This document shows, piece after piece, positions 28,564-40,964 of a stretch of DNA of 64,000 nt (positions are counted from its first letter, which is position 1; each line of letters opens with the position of its first letter). The translations under genes were made by a program, and so were the position numbers. The stretch is from positions 1 through 64,000 of the forward strand of contig SLRR01000190.1 of assembly GCA_007130865.1 (NCBI GenBank). The letters run 5' to 3'. This DNA comes from Spirochaeta sp. (lineage in GTDB: Bacteria; Spirochaetota; Spirochaetia; DSM-27196; Alkalispirochaetaceae). The notes under the pieces are model-generated. The model was not told the origin of the DNA. It saw nothing but the letters and a program-made list of their open reading frames with translations, and made no database searches.

Positions 28564-29670
28564 TTGGAATCAATCGGCGGGAAGCTGATCGCAGCGCGTG
28601 AGACCAAAGGTGTTTCGCTCGAGCAGGCCGCGCGCGATACCCATATTTCCAAACGGTACATCGCCGCGCTCGAGTCGGAAGATTTTGACGACTTCCCCGG
28701 TGAGGCATACTTCCTGGGGTTTCTCCGTTCATACGCGTCTTATCTCGGCCTTGATTCGAACGACGTTGTTACGCTGTACCGCAATATTCAGCTTCAGGAG
28801 CAACCGGCGCCGATCAACGAACTTCTCGATCGCAAACCCCGACGGAAACTCCCGCTGATACCGCTTTTGCTGGTTGTGCTCGTACTGGTTGTTGGGGGGA
28901 TCGTGACGCTTTTCGCTACGGGAAGATTACGGTTGCTCTCGTTTCAACAGTCGGCGGCGGAAGACGCGGAGCAGGCGGTGGCGCTCCGTCTCTCCGACCA
29001 GTTCGTGGAACAGCGGTTCAACGAGGGTAACCGCGTGGCGGTGCCGCTTGGTGAGCTGGAGGCGATATTCGAGTTTGTCTCGATCGGCGAACGCGTGGCG
29101 ATCGGGAGCGAGGCGGGTATCGTAGAACTCTCCGGTGGCGATGAGCGATTACTCGATATCACCGGTGGTGGCTCGCCGGATATCCGTGTGGCGATTCGCA
29201 GGATCTATCCCGACGAAGTACCGCCCGCGGCGGTAGCCCGTATCGATCGCGTTCTCCAGCCGGCGACGGTCGCCGGCGAGCCGGAGACGACCGTCCTGTC
29301 AGAGGAGGATCGTGCCGGTATAGCGATCGGTCATACCCTGGAACAGTCCCGCGAGCGGAATCCGCGTGTCGTAGTCCGCCCCGAGCAGAATGCTCCTTTC
29401 CAGGTGCAAGCGGAGTTCCTCGGACTCACGGTATTCCGATACCAGGTGGATGGTCTTGACCGGCAGGAGCAGGTTCTCAGCGATGGAGAATCGCTGACGT
29501 TTACCGCGGACGAACTGGCTCGCCTCTGGGTGAGCAACGCCGGGAACGTCCGTATGAACGTAGCCGGTGCGGCGCTCGACCTGGGTAGCCAGGGTGAAGT
29601 CGTGTCCCTGGTGTTGCGGCGAACGGTTTCCAACGGATCGCTCGCGATCGAACAACTCCCGCTTTACTGA
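28564..29670 (+). CDS. RodZ-like protein (HTH, TM, C-terminal beta domain)
   Basis: N-terminal HTH IGGKLIAARETKGVSLEQAARDTHISKRYIAALE, TM LIPLLLVVLVLVVGGIVTLFA. Confidence 0.78.
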   Translation: MESIGGKLIAARETKGVSLEQAARDTHISKRYIAALESEDFDDFPGEAYFLGFLRSYASYLGLDSNDVVTLYRNIQLQEQPAPINELLDRKPRRKLPLIPLLLVVLVLVVGGIVTLFATGRLRLLSFQQSAAEDAEQAVALRLSDQFVEQRFNEGNRVAVPLGELEAIFEFVSIGERVAIGSEAGIVELSGGDERLLDITGGGSPDIRVAIRRIYPDEVPPAAVARIDRVLQPATVAGEPETTVLSEEDRAGIAIGHTLEQSRERNPRVVVRPEQNAPFQVQAEFLGLTVFRYQVDGLDRQEQVLSDGESLTFTADELARLWVSNAGNVRMNVAGAALDLGSQGEVVSLVLRRTVSNGSLAIEQLPLY

Positions 29671-29689
29671 CGGCGCGCAAGCCGAATCG

Positions 29690-31042
29690 ATGAAGAGTTC
29701 TCCCTGCGTCTATATCGAGAATCTCGGCTGCGCAAAGAACCAGGTGGACGCCGAAATCATGGGGGCACGCCTGGAAGACGCAGGGTGGTCCTGGACGACC
29801 GACCCGGACGAGGCGAGCCTGATCCTGGTCAACACCTGCGGGTTCATCGAGCCCGCGCAGCAGGAATCGATCGACACGACGCTGGCAATTCTCTCGGAAT
29901 ATCCGGATGTACCGGTCGCGCTCGCGGGATGTCTCGCCCAGCGTTACGCCGACGACCTTGCCGCGGAGATCCCGGAGCTGGCCGGCGTTTTTGGTAACCG
30001 TGAGCCGGACCGGATCGTGGAGTTTCTCCGGCGACTGGAATCCCACGATAGCGGCCCCCTGGTGTGGCTCCCGGAAGGCGCCAGGACGCCGGCTGAACCT
30101 CGGCGCGGCGTGCTCCTCTCACACCCGGGGACCGCCTACGTTAAAATTGCAGAAGGCTGTGACCACCACTGCAGTTTCTGCGCGATACCGTCGATCCGGG
30201 GGCTCCAGAGGGTGCGCACCGCGGAGTCGATCCTGGCGGAGTTCCGGGAGCTGCGCAGTCGCGGTATTCGGGAGTTCAACCTCGTAGCGCAGGATCTTGC
30301 TGCCTGGACGGGAGAGTCCCGGGAAACGGGTTTCCTCTCGCTGCTCGATCAACTTCTGAGAGAGCCCGGTGATTTCTGGCTGCGCCCGCTCTACCTGTAT
30401 CCCGATACCTTCCCCCTGGAGGTGGTGCGCCGGAGCGTCGATGACCCGAGGTTGCTTCCCTATTTTGATCTCTCCTTTCAGCACGGATCGATCGAGATCC
30501 TTCGGAGAATGGGACGCCCCGGGGACGCTGAACGTTACCTCGATCTGATCGGCAGGATCCGCGCGATCAACCCCGACGTGATCCTGCGGTCCAGCTTTAT
30601 CGTGGGGTTTCCCGGCGAAACGGACAGAGAGTTTCAGGAGCTCCTGGACTTCGTCCGCACTGCGGAACTGGAGTGGGTCGGGGTATTCGAGTTCAGTCCC
30701 CAGACCGGGACGCCCGCGGGTGATCGCAGGACCGGTCGTGTTCCTGCAGCGGAAAAACGTCGTCGCCGGGAAGTCCTGGAGGAGATGCAGCAGCCGATCA
30801 CGACGCGGCGCCTGGAACGGTTCAAAGATCGGACCGTTCCCGTTCTCCTGGAGGAGTCGATTCGGGGGACGGAGATCGCCCTGGGCCGTTCCCGCATGCA
30901 GGCGCCCGACGTGGACGGGCTGGTGGTGGTTCACGGCGCGAACGCTGCCGGGACGATCGGACCGGGGGCTCTCGTGGAAGCGGTTGTTACCGGTATTACC
31001 GGGGTGGACATGCAGGCGGAGTTTCGGTGCACCATCGGATGA
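29690..31042 (+). CDS. rimO: Ribosomal protein S12 methylthiotransferase
   Basis: VYIENLGCAKNQVDAE, KIAEGCDHHCSFCAIPSIRG, FIVGFPGETDREFQELLDFV. Start refined to 29690. Confidence 0.95.
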   Translation: MKSSPCVYIENLGCAKNQVDAEIMGARLEDAGWSWTTDPDEASLILVNTCGFIEPAQQESIDTTLAILSEYPDVPVALAGCLAQRYADDLAAEIPELAGVFGNREPDRIVEFLRRLESHDSGPLVWLPEGARTPAEPRRGVLLSHPGTAYVKIAEGCDHHCSFCAIPSIRGLQRVRTAESILAEFRELRSRGIREFNLVAQDLAAWTGESRETGFLSLLDQLLREPGDFWLRPLYLYPDTFPLEVVRRSVDDPRLLPYFDLSFQHGSIEILRRMGRPGDAERYLDLIGRIRAINPDVILRSSFIVGFPGETDREFQELLDFVRTAELEWVGVFEFSPQTGTPAGDRRTGRVPAAEKRRRREVLEEMQQPITTRRLERFKDRTVPVLLEESIRGTEIALGRSRMQAPDVDGLVVVHGANAAGTIGPGALVEAVVTGITGVDMQAEFRCTIG

Positions 31043-31063
31043 TGCACCGAGCGTCCTGAATCG

Positions 31064-32746
<1,683 letters not shown>

Positions 32747-32872
32747 ACCGCGATCATACCAGATCAGGGCATCCCGGATAAGGGCCGGGGGGTGGGGAAA
32801 CCGAGGTTCCGGTACTGTCTTGACACCTCCCGGTTTCGATGCGAGCTTGTGCGTTCACGGAGGAACAGCATA

Positions 32873-33898
32873 ATGAACCAGAGTGAACGATATAATCGGT
32901 ACGCCTTGTGCCGGGAGATGCTGGAGACGCCCGCGGTTATCCGGAGACTCGATACCGCGGAGATCGAGAAGATAAGACTTGAATCGGATCGGGTGCTGCT
33001 GTCTGGAGAAGGTTCCAGTCGTATCTTCCCGGCAAAGCGGCTGGTGGCGCAGGCGTTGCGCGGCGGCTGGCCCGTCCGGGTATATACCGAGGCGGCGTTG
33101 CAGGCGATGGAATATTCCCTGCGGGGATACCACGTCTTTGTAACGTCGAACTCCGGACGAACCGCCGAGGGGGTTGGGCTGATCCGGCACCTCCGGTCGG
33201 AGGACTCAACAGATGAACGGTCCGGGGCTCCCGCGGCGATCACCGGCATCGCCGCTCACGACGACACGCCGATCGTCCGTGAGTCGGACAGCCGGATCGT
33301 GCTGCAGTGCGGGCCGGAAGATGCGGTAGCGGCTACGAAGTCGGTGATGGAGCAGGCCCTGGTATACGACCTGTTGTTCCGGAACATCCTGGGATTTCCC
33401 CCTCCCGAGCGGAGCTCCCTGGCCGATTTAATGGGGGAGGTACTAAGGAGCGATCTTCCGGAGTCGCTGGTGACACCCATGGTGAAGGCGCCGTTGGTCT
33501 ACTTTGCCGGACGCAACGACGGGGTGGCGGAAGAGCTGACGCTCAAGACGAACGAGATCACCCGGAAACGCGCCGACTTTCTCGAGGGAACATACGCGGT
33601 TCACGGCGTGGAAGAGGTGATGCGCGCCGACGAAACGGTGGTTCTGGTGGACCCCTATCCCTCGCAGGAGGAGAAGTTCCGACAGGTGCTTTGCGACGGC
33701 GTCGGAATGAAGGTGATCGCGATCGCCCCCCGGGATACGATCTTTCCGACGATCCGTGTACCCGACGCGGGTGAGCTTACTCCGTACCTGCTTCTGGCGG
33801 CGGGGTGGAACCTCCTTGTGGAGGTGGGGCTTGCCGCAGGAATAGACCTGGACAAACCCCAGCGGGCGAGGAAGGTGGGAAACGAACTCACGGAGTAA
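32873..33898 (+). CDS. SIS-domain sugar isomerase/deaminase (AgaS-like)
   Basis: Two SIS folds: GEGSSRIFPAKRLVAQAL, VFVTSNSGRTAEGVGLI, AATKSVMEQALVYDL. Start refined to 32873. Confidence 0.78.
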   Translation: MNQSERYNRYALCREMLETPAVIRRLDTAEIEKIRLESDRVLLSGEGSSRIFPAKRLVAQALRGGWPVRVYTEAALQAMEYSLRGYHVFVTSNSGRTAEGVGLIRHLRSEDSTDERSGAPAAITGIAAHDDTPIVRESDSRIVLQCGPEDAVAATKSVMEQALVYDLLFRNILGFPPPERSSLADLMGEVLRSDLPESLVTPMVKAPLVYFAGRNDGVAEELTLKTNEITRKRADFLEGTYAVHGVEEVMRADETVVLVDPYPSQEEKFRQVLCDGVGMKVIAIAPRDTIFPTIRVPDAGELTPYLLLAAGWNLLVEVGLAAGIDLDKPQRARKVGNELTE

Positions 33899-33957
33899 GT
33901 GCAGGCGCAGCTCGGTGTGTACGGTCCCGGGATGCCGTGGCTCGTCGGCGACGAGTG

Positions 33958-34635
33958 TTACAGCTCCCGGTGAATGATCTCCCATTCCCACTCCGAGGCG
34001 GGGCGGGACGATACCTGCTCGTGGAGTGATACGTAATGCCGGGCGATATCGCCCCCGTCGTACTCCGTGCCGGGTTGAACCGGCCGCGTGATCGTCACCG
34101 TGGCTGCCAGGATCCCTTCCGGCGAGAGCTCCTGGTGGAGGTTCTGCACGTAATTCCGGAGCGCCGCTTTTCCGATCGAATGCGAAGCAGTAAACGTGGC
34201 GGGTTTTATCCCGAATCCACCACCGGTATAGAGGAGAGTCCCTTTACCGGCGGTCCGCATCGCCGGAAGAACTTCGGCGGTGCAGTACATCGCGCCAAAA
34301 AACATGGCCGGAAGCGTTTCCAGAACCTCCTGCGCCTTGAGTTCACTGGGCGGAGTCTTTACCATGGTCGCCATATTGTAGACGAGGATTGTAGGTTCCC
34401 CCTGGGTTGAGCGGATCGTCTCGAACACCTCCTGAACCGACCCTTGATCGGTGAGGTCGGCGGTGTACGCCGACGCGTCCGGAGCTCCCGCTTCCCGTGT
34501 TTCCCGGACGATCGGGTCCAGGGTCGCGTTGTTTCGGGCGATCATGGCGACGCGATCGCCGCGGCGGGCAAAAGCGAGGGCGATCTCACGGCCCATCACG
34601 GGACCGCAACCTGCTATTACAACTAAATCTTCCAT
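33958..34635 (-). CDS. Short-chain dehydrogenase/reductase
   Basis: VVIAGCGPVMGREIALAFARRGDRVAMIARN, ILVYNMATM. Confidence 0.85.
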   Translation of the reverse strand: MEDLVVIAGCGPVMGREIALAFARRGDRVAMIARNNATLDPIVRETREAGAPDASAYTADLTDQGSVQEVFETIRSTQGEPTILVYNMATMVKTPPSELKAQEVLETLPAMFFGAMYCTAEVLPAMRTAGKGTLLYTGGGFGIKPATFTASHSIGKAALRNYVQNLHQELSPEGILAATVTITRPVQPGTEYDGGDIARHYVSLHEQVSSRPASEWEWEIIHREL

Positions 34636-34750
34636 GGAGAAGATTTTACTGGAATATCGGTTTTCCCGCTACCGGAGCGGAAATTTGTCCGTCGAGACTG
34701 GACGGGGATGACATTACGGGCGATGATGATACGAAGGAGTCTGAAGCAAC

Positions 34751-35038
34751 ATGGGTGATAAGAAAAAGATACTCGTTGCCTGTGGCACGGCTATTGCTAC
34801 GTCAACAGTGGTGGCAAGAAAGATCGAAGAAGAATTGGGTAAGCGCGGTATCGCGATAGAGACTACACAGTGCAAGGCGGCGGAAGTACCTGCCCGCGTT
34901 CATGGTCACGACCTGGTGGTTACCACCACGTTCGTGTCCGGTACGGGAGAGGTTCCGGTCATCCACTCCGTATCGTTTCTGACCGGAGTAGGACTCGAGC
35001 GGGATATCGAGAAGATCGTGGAATACCTCAACGGATAG
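34751..35038 (+). CDS. PTS EIIB component, galactitol (GatB)-like
   Basis: KKILVACGTAIATSTVVARKIEEEL; about 95 aa. Confidence 0.88.
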   Translation: MGDKKKILVACGTAIATSTVVARKIEEELGKRGIAIETTQCKAAEVPARVHGHDLVVTTTFVSGTGEVPVIHSVSFLTGVGLERDIEKIVEYLNG

Positions 35039-35047
35039 CAACGCACG

Positions 35048-35824
35048 GTGATGATTCGCGGCAGGCACGATCGCCTACGGGAACTTCTCAACAAGGTCCG
35101 CGTCGAACAACAGACGTCGCTCGACGAGCTGGCGAGGTACTTCCGTGTTTCCACCGCGACAATAAGACGAGATGTAAAACGACTGGAGGAGGAGAACAAG
35201 GTTGTTCAGACCGTAGGTGGCGGTGTCATATACCAGACCGAACACACGGGCGCCGTGGACCCGGGCCGCATCGGTCGTCGTGTCGAGGAGAAGATTCGGA
35301 TAGCTGAACACTGTACGGAGCTTATCCGCGACCACGACGACGTCCTGATCGGCCCCGGGACGACCACTTTCCTTGCGGGGAAGATAATCAGCGGCATCGA
35401 GGACAGGCGGTTTCGTATAATCACCAGTTCGCTGGAGCTGGCACTTGAAGCAAGCGTGGCACCGAATATCCGCACGGTCGTCCTGGGCGGCGAGGTCTGG
35501 AACAAGTATGTAGTGGGTCCCGAGGTGGGATGCGGTTACTTCCAGGATTGTCACCGCCAGCACACGATGATACTTTCCGCCGACGGTATCCACGCTACCC
35601 AGGGTGTAACCGTTTTTGAGAGTCGCCTGGTTCCGCTGATCGAGGCTATGGTGAACGTATCGGACCGCATCGTTCTGGCGGCTGACTCGACCAAGTTCGG
35701 CAAGTCCTGTTTCAACCGGATAGCACGATTTGATCAGATCAGTTTTGCCGTGACCGATCGGGAAGTACCGTGGGAATACGTGGAGTGCCTCGAGGAGCAC
35801 GGTATCGACGTTCGCCTGGTGTGA
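35048..35824 (+). CDS. DeoR-family transcriptional regulator
   Basis: TSLDELARYFRVSTATIRRDVKRLEEE; C-terminal sugar-sensor domain. Confidence 0.93.
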   Translation: MMIRGRHDRLRELLNKVRVEQQTSLDELARYFRVSTATIRRDVKRLEEENKVVQTVGGGVIYQTEHTGAVDPGRIGRRVEEKIRIAEHCTELIRDHDDVLIGPGTTTFLAGKIISGIEDRRFRIITSSLELALEASVAPNIRTVVLGGEVWNKYVVGPEVGCGYFQDCHRQHTMILSADGIHATQGVTVFESRLVPLIEAMVNVSDRIVLAADSTKFGKSCFNRIARFDQISFAVTDREVPWEYVECLEEHGIDVRLV

Positions 35825-35841
35825 CAGTATATTTAGATCCC

Positions 35842-37668
35842 ATGAAGGTAACGGCGAGAGCGTTTCTGATCCTCGTGACGGTTGTAGGGGTTTCCATATT
35901 ATCGGCCTGTGGTGCTCGTGAAGAGGTAACTCGGGAGGAAGCCGAGTCTCGTCGAGACGTCAGTCGCAGCGAGCTGCTCGATCGGACCGTATACCGACCG
36001 GGCCCTCCGGAGTATCGTCCGGGTACGGTGGGTGGAACGTTCGTTTCCGCTCTTACGAGCGACCCGAAGACGTTCAACGACCTGACCGCCCGCGACGGTG
36101 ATACTCGTACTATCGTTGACACGCTCAGTGACTATCTTGCGGAGTACGACGTCTACGAGCGTGAGTTCAAACCGAACCTGGCGTCGTTCGAGATCGAGGT
36201 GAACGAGGAGAAAGACACGTTGCGGGTGATCTTCACCCTCCGGGACGACCTGTACTGGACAACGCCCGACTCCGATCCCTCCACCTGGGTGCAGGTCACG
36301 GCGGACGATTTAGTATTCTGGTACGACGAAATCGATGGAGATCCGGATCTGCAACTACCGGCGTACCCGGGCCAGTTCGTGGAAATGCCTGACGGCTCCC
36401 GTGCCCGCGTGACGATTGAGAAGCTGGACGAACTCACCGTTGCGTTCAACTATCCCAGAATCGTGGCAAATCCTATTCTTAACGCGAATATGCGTGTCTG
36501 GCCGCGACATATTTACGAACCGGAAAAACGCGAGGGCGGAAGCGAAGCGCTGCTCAACGTTCATAGCGTCGATACGGATGTACGCACGATTCCGAGTATC
36601 GGGGCATACCATATCGTGGAGTACACACCGGGCGTGCGCGTAGTGCTGCAGCGTAATCCAAATTACTGGAAAACCGACGATGAGGGAACTTCATTACCCT
36701 ATTTTGAACGGGTGATCTACCGTATCGTACCGGACGACAATACGTCGTACCTGCTCTTTCGTGAAGGTACCAAGGATGGCCATTCCGTCCGTCCGGAACA
36801 GCTGGACGAACTCCTGAACGTGCAGAATCCGGACTTTTCCGTTTACAACGGTGGCGACACTCTGGGTTCCGCTTTCTTCGTTTTCAACCAGAACCCCTCG
36901 AACCTCGACCCGGTTAAGCATCGATGGTTTACACAGCGGGAATTCCGTCAGGCCATGAGCTCGGTCCTGAACCGGCCTCGTATCGTGCGGCAGGTTTATC
37001 GCGGTCTGGCGACACCGGCGCTTCACTTCTTTGCAAGACCCAACCCGTTTTTTAACGAGGATATCCAGCTGGAGTTTACCTACGATCCCGAACGGGCCGT
37101 AGAACTACTGGCTTCGATCGGAATCGAACCGGGGTCCGACGGGCTGATGTACGACGACGAGGGGAACCACGTCGAGTTCTCGATCAATCTTGGAGCGGAG
37201 AATCCGATTGGCATCGATATCGCGAATATCTTTTCCGATGAGCTGAGTGAGATCGGGATTACCGCCAACGTCCGGCCGATCGATTTTCAGAACCTTGTGG
37301 ATCGTCTGACCACCACGTTCGATTGGGAGGTCGCGACGGTCGCGCTCGGAGCGAATTACTGGCCCGAGAGCGGGAGCAACGTATGGCAATCCAGCGGGAA
37401 CTTCCACCTCTGGCATCCTCTGCAGTCGAGTCCCGCTACGGAATGGGAAGCGCGCCTGGATTATCTCTACAACGAAGGCCGTTTTACGATCGACGAGGAC
37501 GAGCGATGGGAGATCTACAACGAATTCCAGGAGATTGTCCTCACGGAACTGCCACTGTTTTACATCGTGCACCCCCTGTCGTTCTACGCTATTCGAGATC
37601 GGTGGCAGAACGTTTTTTACGACACCCTGGGTGGCATGGACAGCAGGTTCCTTTTTCTGGAGCCGTAA
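35842..37668 (+). CDS. Peptide/oligosaccharide ABC transporter substrate-binding lipoprotein
   Basis: Lipobox ILSACGAREE; SBP_bac_5-like fold; followed by OppBCDF-like genes. Start refined to 35842. Confidence 0.9.
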   Translation: MKVTARAFLILVTVVGVSILSACGAREEVTREEAESRRDVSRSELLDRTVYRPGPPEYRPGTVGGTFVSALTSDPKTFNDLTARDGDTRTIVDTLSDYLAEYDVYEREFKPNLASFEIEVNEEKDTLRVIFTLRDDLYWTTPDSDPSTWVQVTADDLVFWYDEIDGDPDLQLPAYPGQFVEMPDGSRARVTIEKLDELTVAFNYPRIVANPILNANMRVWPRHIYEPEKREGGSEALLNVHSVDTDVRTIPSIGAYHIVEYTPGVRVVLQRNPNYWKTDDEGTSLPYFERVIYRIVPDDNTSYLLFREGTKDGHSVRPEQLDELLNVQNPDFSVYNGGDTLGSAFFVFNQNPSNLDPVKHRWFTQREFRQAMSSVLNRPRIVRQVYRGLATPALHFFARPNPFFNEDIQLEFTYDPERAVELLASIGIEPGSDGLMYDDEGNHVEFSINLGAENPIGIDIANIFSDELSEIGITANVRPIDFQNLVDRLTTTFDWEVATVALGANYWPESGSNVWQSSGNFHLWHPLQSSPATEWEARLDYLYNEGRFTIDEDERWEIYNEFQEIVLTELPLFYIVHPLSFYAIRDRWQNVFYDTLGGMDSRFLFLEP

Positions 37669-37687
37669 TATCGGTGAGGTCACAAAG

Positions 37688-38767
37688 ATGAACCCGGTGC
37701 GTCGATTTATCGTTTCCGCAGCCGCGCCTGTTCTCGTTTTCCGGGAACGACACCCCCTGACCGCGTTTATCGCGGGACGCGTGGTTTCGCTGTTTACTAT
37801 CCTGTTTGTTCTTGGGTTCGCGGTGTTCGGTCTGATGGCTTTGACCCCCGGCGATATCGTGGATACATACGTACGCGGCCAGATGATGATGCAGGCGGAG
37901 TTCCGTCAGCCGGATCACCAGTATACCGAGGAGGCGATCGCCGCGGCCAAGGCCCGCCTGGGCCTGGACCAGCCGTTCTACATTCAGTATATGAACTGGC
38001 TGCGTCGCGTGATAATTGACCGGGATCTGGGGCGGACGCTCATTTCCCGCGCGCCGGTGCTGTTTCTCATCCGGGACCGCATGATGAACAGTCTCGTGCT
38101 GAATCTGATCTCGCTCTTCTTTCTGACGATAATTTCGTTTGCCACGGGAATCTACTTCAGCTCAAAGGTGGGAACCCGGACCGACGTCGTTGCTACCGTG
38201 GTCGCACTTTTTTTACACGCTTTCCCCGGTATACTTCTGTTGATCCTGCTGCAGCTCTTTGCCGCGGTGTCCGGTTGGTTTCCGATAACGGCGTATCCCG
38301 GATTTCCCCGGTCTGAAGCGCCTTTACGTTTTGCTTTCAGCTACCTCTACCATATCCTGCTGCCCCTGATCGGTGCATTTCTCGGGGGAATAGGCGGGAC
38401 GATGCGCATGATCCGCGCAACGATGCTCGACCAGTTGGGGCAACCCTACGTGACGAGTCTGCGCAGCCGGGGGATCAGTGAGCATCGCATCTACTTCTCC
38501 CACGCGTTCCGCAACACGCTCAATCCGTACATCACCTCCAGCGCAAACCTGTTTGCGAGTCTCTTTTCCGGCTCCCTGATTCTCGAGATCATCTTCTCGT
38601 ATCCCGGTATCGGCCGATTGATGTACGAAGCGGTTCGACAGGAAGACGTCAACCTGGTTCTGGCAAACATGATGTTTATAAGTTTTCTCGTGCTCTTCGG
38701 CATGATTGTAAGCGATATACTCCTGGCGATCGTCGATCCGCGGATCCGGTTTGGAGCGGACCGATGA
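37688..38767 (+). CDS. ABC transporter permease (OppB/DppB-like)
   Basis: FAVFGLMALTPGDIVDTYV; GTMRMIRATMLDQLGQPYVTSLRSRGISEHRI. Confidence 0.92.
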   Translation: MNPVRRFIVSAAAPVLVFRERHPLTAFIAGRVVSLFTILFVLGFAVFGLMALTPGDIVDTYVRGQMMMQAEFRQPDHQYTEEAIAAAKARLGLDQPFYIQYMNWLRRVIIDRDLGRTLISRAPVLFLIRDRMMNSLVLNLISLFFLTIISFATGIYFSSKVGTRTDVVATVVALFLHAFPGILLLILLQLFAAVSGWFPITAYPGFPRSEAPLRFAFSYLYHILLPLIGAFLGGIGGTMRMIRATMLDQLGQPYVTSLRSRGISEHRIYFSHAFRNTLNPYITSSANLFASLFSGSLILEIIFSYPGIGRLMYEAVRQEDVNLVLANMMFISFLVLFGMIVSDILLAIVDPRIRFGADR

Positions 38768-39870
38768 GACGTTTCCGACGCGCCCTGTTTAAACGCCCCG
38801 CGGCGACGGTGGCATTCCTGATTCTTGTCGTCCTGTACGGCGCGATGATTCTAGCGGAGTACCTGTCGCCTTACCGGGCTACCACGGTATTCCGGGAGCA
38901 CTCGTACCATCCTCCAAACGTGCGTCTTTACTCGCAGGAGCTTGGTTTCCGGCCGCAGATCCAGCGGCACGCTCTGGTGGACCACTCCACGTGGCGGTAC
39001 GTACCGATCCGGGATGATTATGTGCCGATTCGATTCTTTGTCCGGGGTCCGTCCTATCGGCTGTGGGGTATCGTACCGTGGGACGTGCATCTATTTGGAA
39101 CCGACGAGCCCTACGACCACCGCGGAGCCGACTGGCAGACGGGCGGACGAACGTATCCGGTATACCTGATGGGTGCGGACAATCTTGGCAGGGATCTTTT
39201 TTCTCGGGTGTTATACGGCAGTCGGATTTCGTTGACGATCGGCTTTATCGGCATATCGATCTCTCTGACGATCGCGATTATCCTGGGAGGGCTCGCGGGA
39301 TACTACGGGGGTTGGATCGACTGGTTGATCATGCGGATAGCGGAGTTCGTGATCCTGATCCCCGGATTGTACATGATCCTCTTCCTGCGGAGTCTGTTGT
39401 CACGGGATATGGACTCGGGACAGTCGTTCATACTCATTACCGTTATCCTCTCCTTTGTCGGTTGGCCCGGGAGCGCGCGTTTGATCCGGGGGCTTGTGCA
39501 CTCAATCAAACGGGAAGACTTCATTATGAACGCGCAGCTCGAGAGTATTCCTCCGCTCGTGATCATTTTCCGGCATATCATCCCGCAGATGGCATCGATT
39601 CTGATCGTGAGCATTACCCTCGGTATTCCCGGTTTCATACTGGGAGAAACGGTTCTCAGTTACCTCGGGTTGGGCATTGTCGATCCCGCAGTCAGCTGGG
39701 GAAGCCTGCTCAACCGCGAGGTCACGACTCTGTCCAACTTGCGCAACTTCCCGTGGTTCCTTTACCCGGGCTTGCTTCTACTCTTCACTACGCTGGGATT
39801 TAACTTCCTGGGGGACCTGCTCCGTGACGTACTTGATCCCTACTACCGTGAAAGGAAGCTGTCCTCGTGA
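38764..39870 (+). CDS. ABC transporter permease (OppC/DppC-like)
   Basis: LMGADNLGRDLFSRVLYGSRISLTIG, permease loop GWPGSARLIRG. Confidence 0.92.
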   Translation: MRRFRRALFKRPAATVAFLILVVLYGAMILAEYLSPYRATTVFREHSYHPPNVRLYSQELGFRPQIQRHALVDHSTWRYVPIRDDYVPIRFFVRGPSYRLWGIVPWDVHLFGTDEPYDHRGADWQTGGRTYPVYLMGADNLGRDLFSRVLYGSRISLTIGFIGISISLTIAIILGGLAGYYGGWIDWLIMRIAEFVILIPGLYMILFLRSLLSRDMDSGQSFILITVILSFVGWPGSARLIRGLVHSIKREDFIMNAQLESIPPLVIIFRHIIPQMASILIVSITLGIPGFILGETVLSYLGLGIVDPAVSWGSLLNREVTTLSNLRNFPWFLYPGLLLLFTTLGFNFLGDLLRDVLDPYYRERKLSS

Positions 39871-40961
39871 GTATGTGGAACAGAGTCCGCGACGGTGAAT
39901 CCTCGATTCCCGGCGGAGAGACCGGCGAACCGGGCCGAACGTCGGAGAATGCGCCGCTTCTGGCGGTGAGGAATCTCCACGTGGACTTTGCCACGGAAGG
40001 AGGTATTCTGGACGCGGTGCGCGGAGTCTCTTTTGACCTTGAAGAAGGTGAGATACTGGGTATCGTCGGTGAGTCCGGGAGCGGGAAGAGCGTGACCGCC
40101 CATGCGATCATGAGAATTCTCGCAGCCAACGGCAGGATCGCTTCCGGTAGCGTGGCTTACCGTGGAACGGATGTAACGACTATGGACAAGGGGGCATTAC
40201 GCCGTTTCCGCGGACGGGAGGTGGCGATGATCTTCCAGGAGCCCGGTCGATCGTTCGATCCCATTTACTCGATCGGGCGTTCTCTGGCGGAAACGCTCCG
40301 GGCTCACGACCTGGGGATCACCGACGAGGAGGCGCGCGACCGATCGATACGCCTCCTGGAAGAGGTGCGCGTCACCGACGCGGCACGACGGCTCGACAAT
40401 TTCCCTCACCAGTTTTCCGGGGGACTATTACAGAGAATAATGATCGCCCATGCTCTCGCCGGCGAGCCGGCGGTGTTGATAGCGGACGAACCGACAACGG
40501 CACTGGATGTAACGATACAAGCGGAAATCATCGATCTGCTGCTCGAGCTGCGTCGTCGGAGAAATCTGGCGATACTCTTCATCACCCACAATCTTGCCCT
40601 TATCTCCGGCTTCGCCGACCGCCTGGTCGTGATGTACGGCGGACTTGTCATGGAAGAGGGAGGAGTGGAGGAGGTATTGCGCCGGTCGCGACACCCCTAT
40701 ACGGCCGGTCTTATCGCCGGTCTGGTACCGTTCGGATCACATTACAGTAAAGATGCGTTGCGAATCATGGCGGGCTCCCCGCCGGATCCCCTCGATCCGG
40801 AACCGGGGTGTCCCTTCGCGCCACGGTGCCCCCTCGCGAGCGACGAGTGTCGATCGGGCATACCGGAGGTACGGGAGGATCGTACCCGGTACCGCTGTAT
40901 CGTCCCGGGAACCAAGAGCGCGGAGCTTTTCTCCACGTCGACCCGCGCGGGGGAGTATTAG
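39867..40961 (+). CDS. ABC transporter ATP-binding protein (OppD/DppD-like)
   Basis: GESGSGKSVTAHAIM, FSGGLLQRIMIAHALAG, C-terminal Cys-rich PGCPFAPRCPLASDEC. Confidence 0.93.
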   Translation: MSMWNRVRDGESSIPGGETGEPGRTSENAPLLAVRNLHVDFATEGGILDAVRGVSFDLEEGEILGIVGESGSGKSVTAHAIMRILAANGRIASGSVAYRGTDVTTMDKGALRRFRGREVAMIFQEPGRSFDPIYSIGRSLAETLRAHDLGITDEEARDRSIRLLEEVRVTDAARRLDNFPHQFSGGLLQRIMIAHALAGEPAVLIADEPTTALDVTIQAEIIDLLLELRRRRNLAILFITHNLALISGFADRLVVMYGGLVMEEGGVEEVLRRSRHPYTAGLIAGLVPFGSHYSKDALRIMAGSPPDPLDPEPGCPFAPRCPLASDECRSGIPEVREDRTRYRCIVPGTKSAELFSTSTRAGEY

Positions 40962-40964
40962 CCG

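Noticed and set aside
37105-37683. Minus-strand 192-aa ORF opposite the Opp substrate-binding protein gene
   Set aside because: Antisense shadow; no start context or domain.
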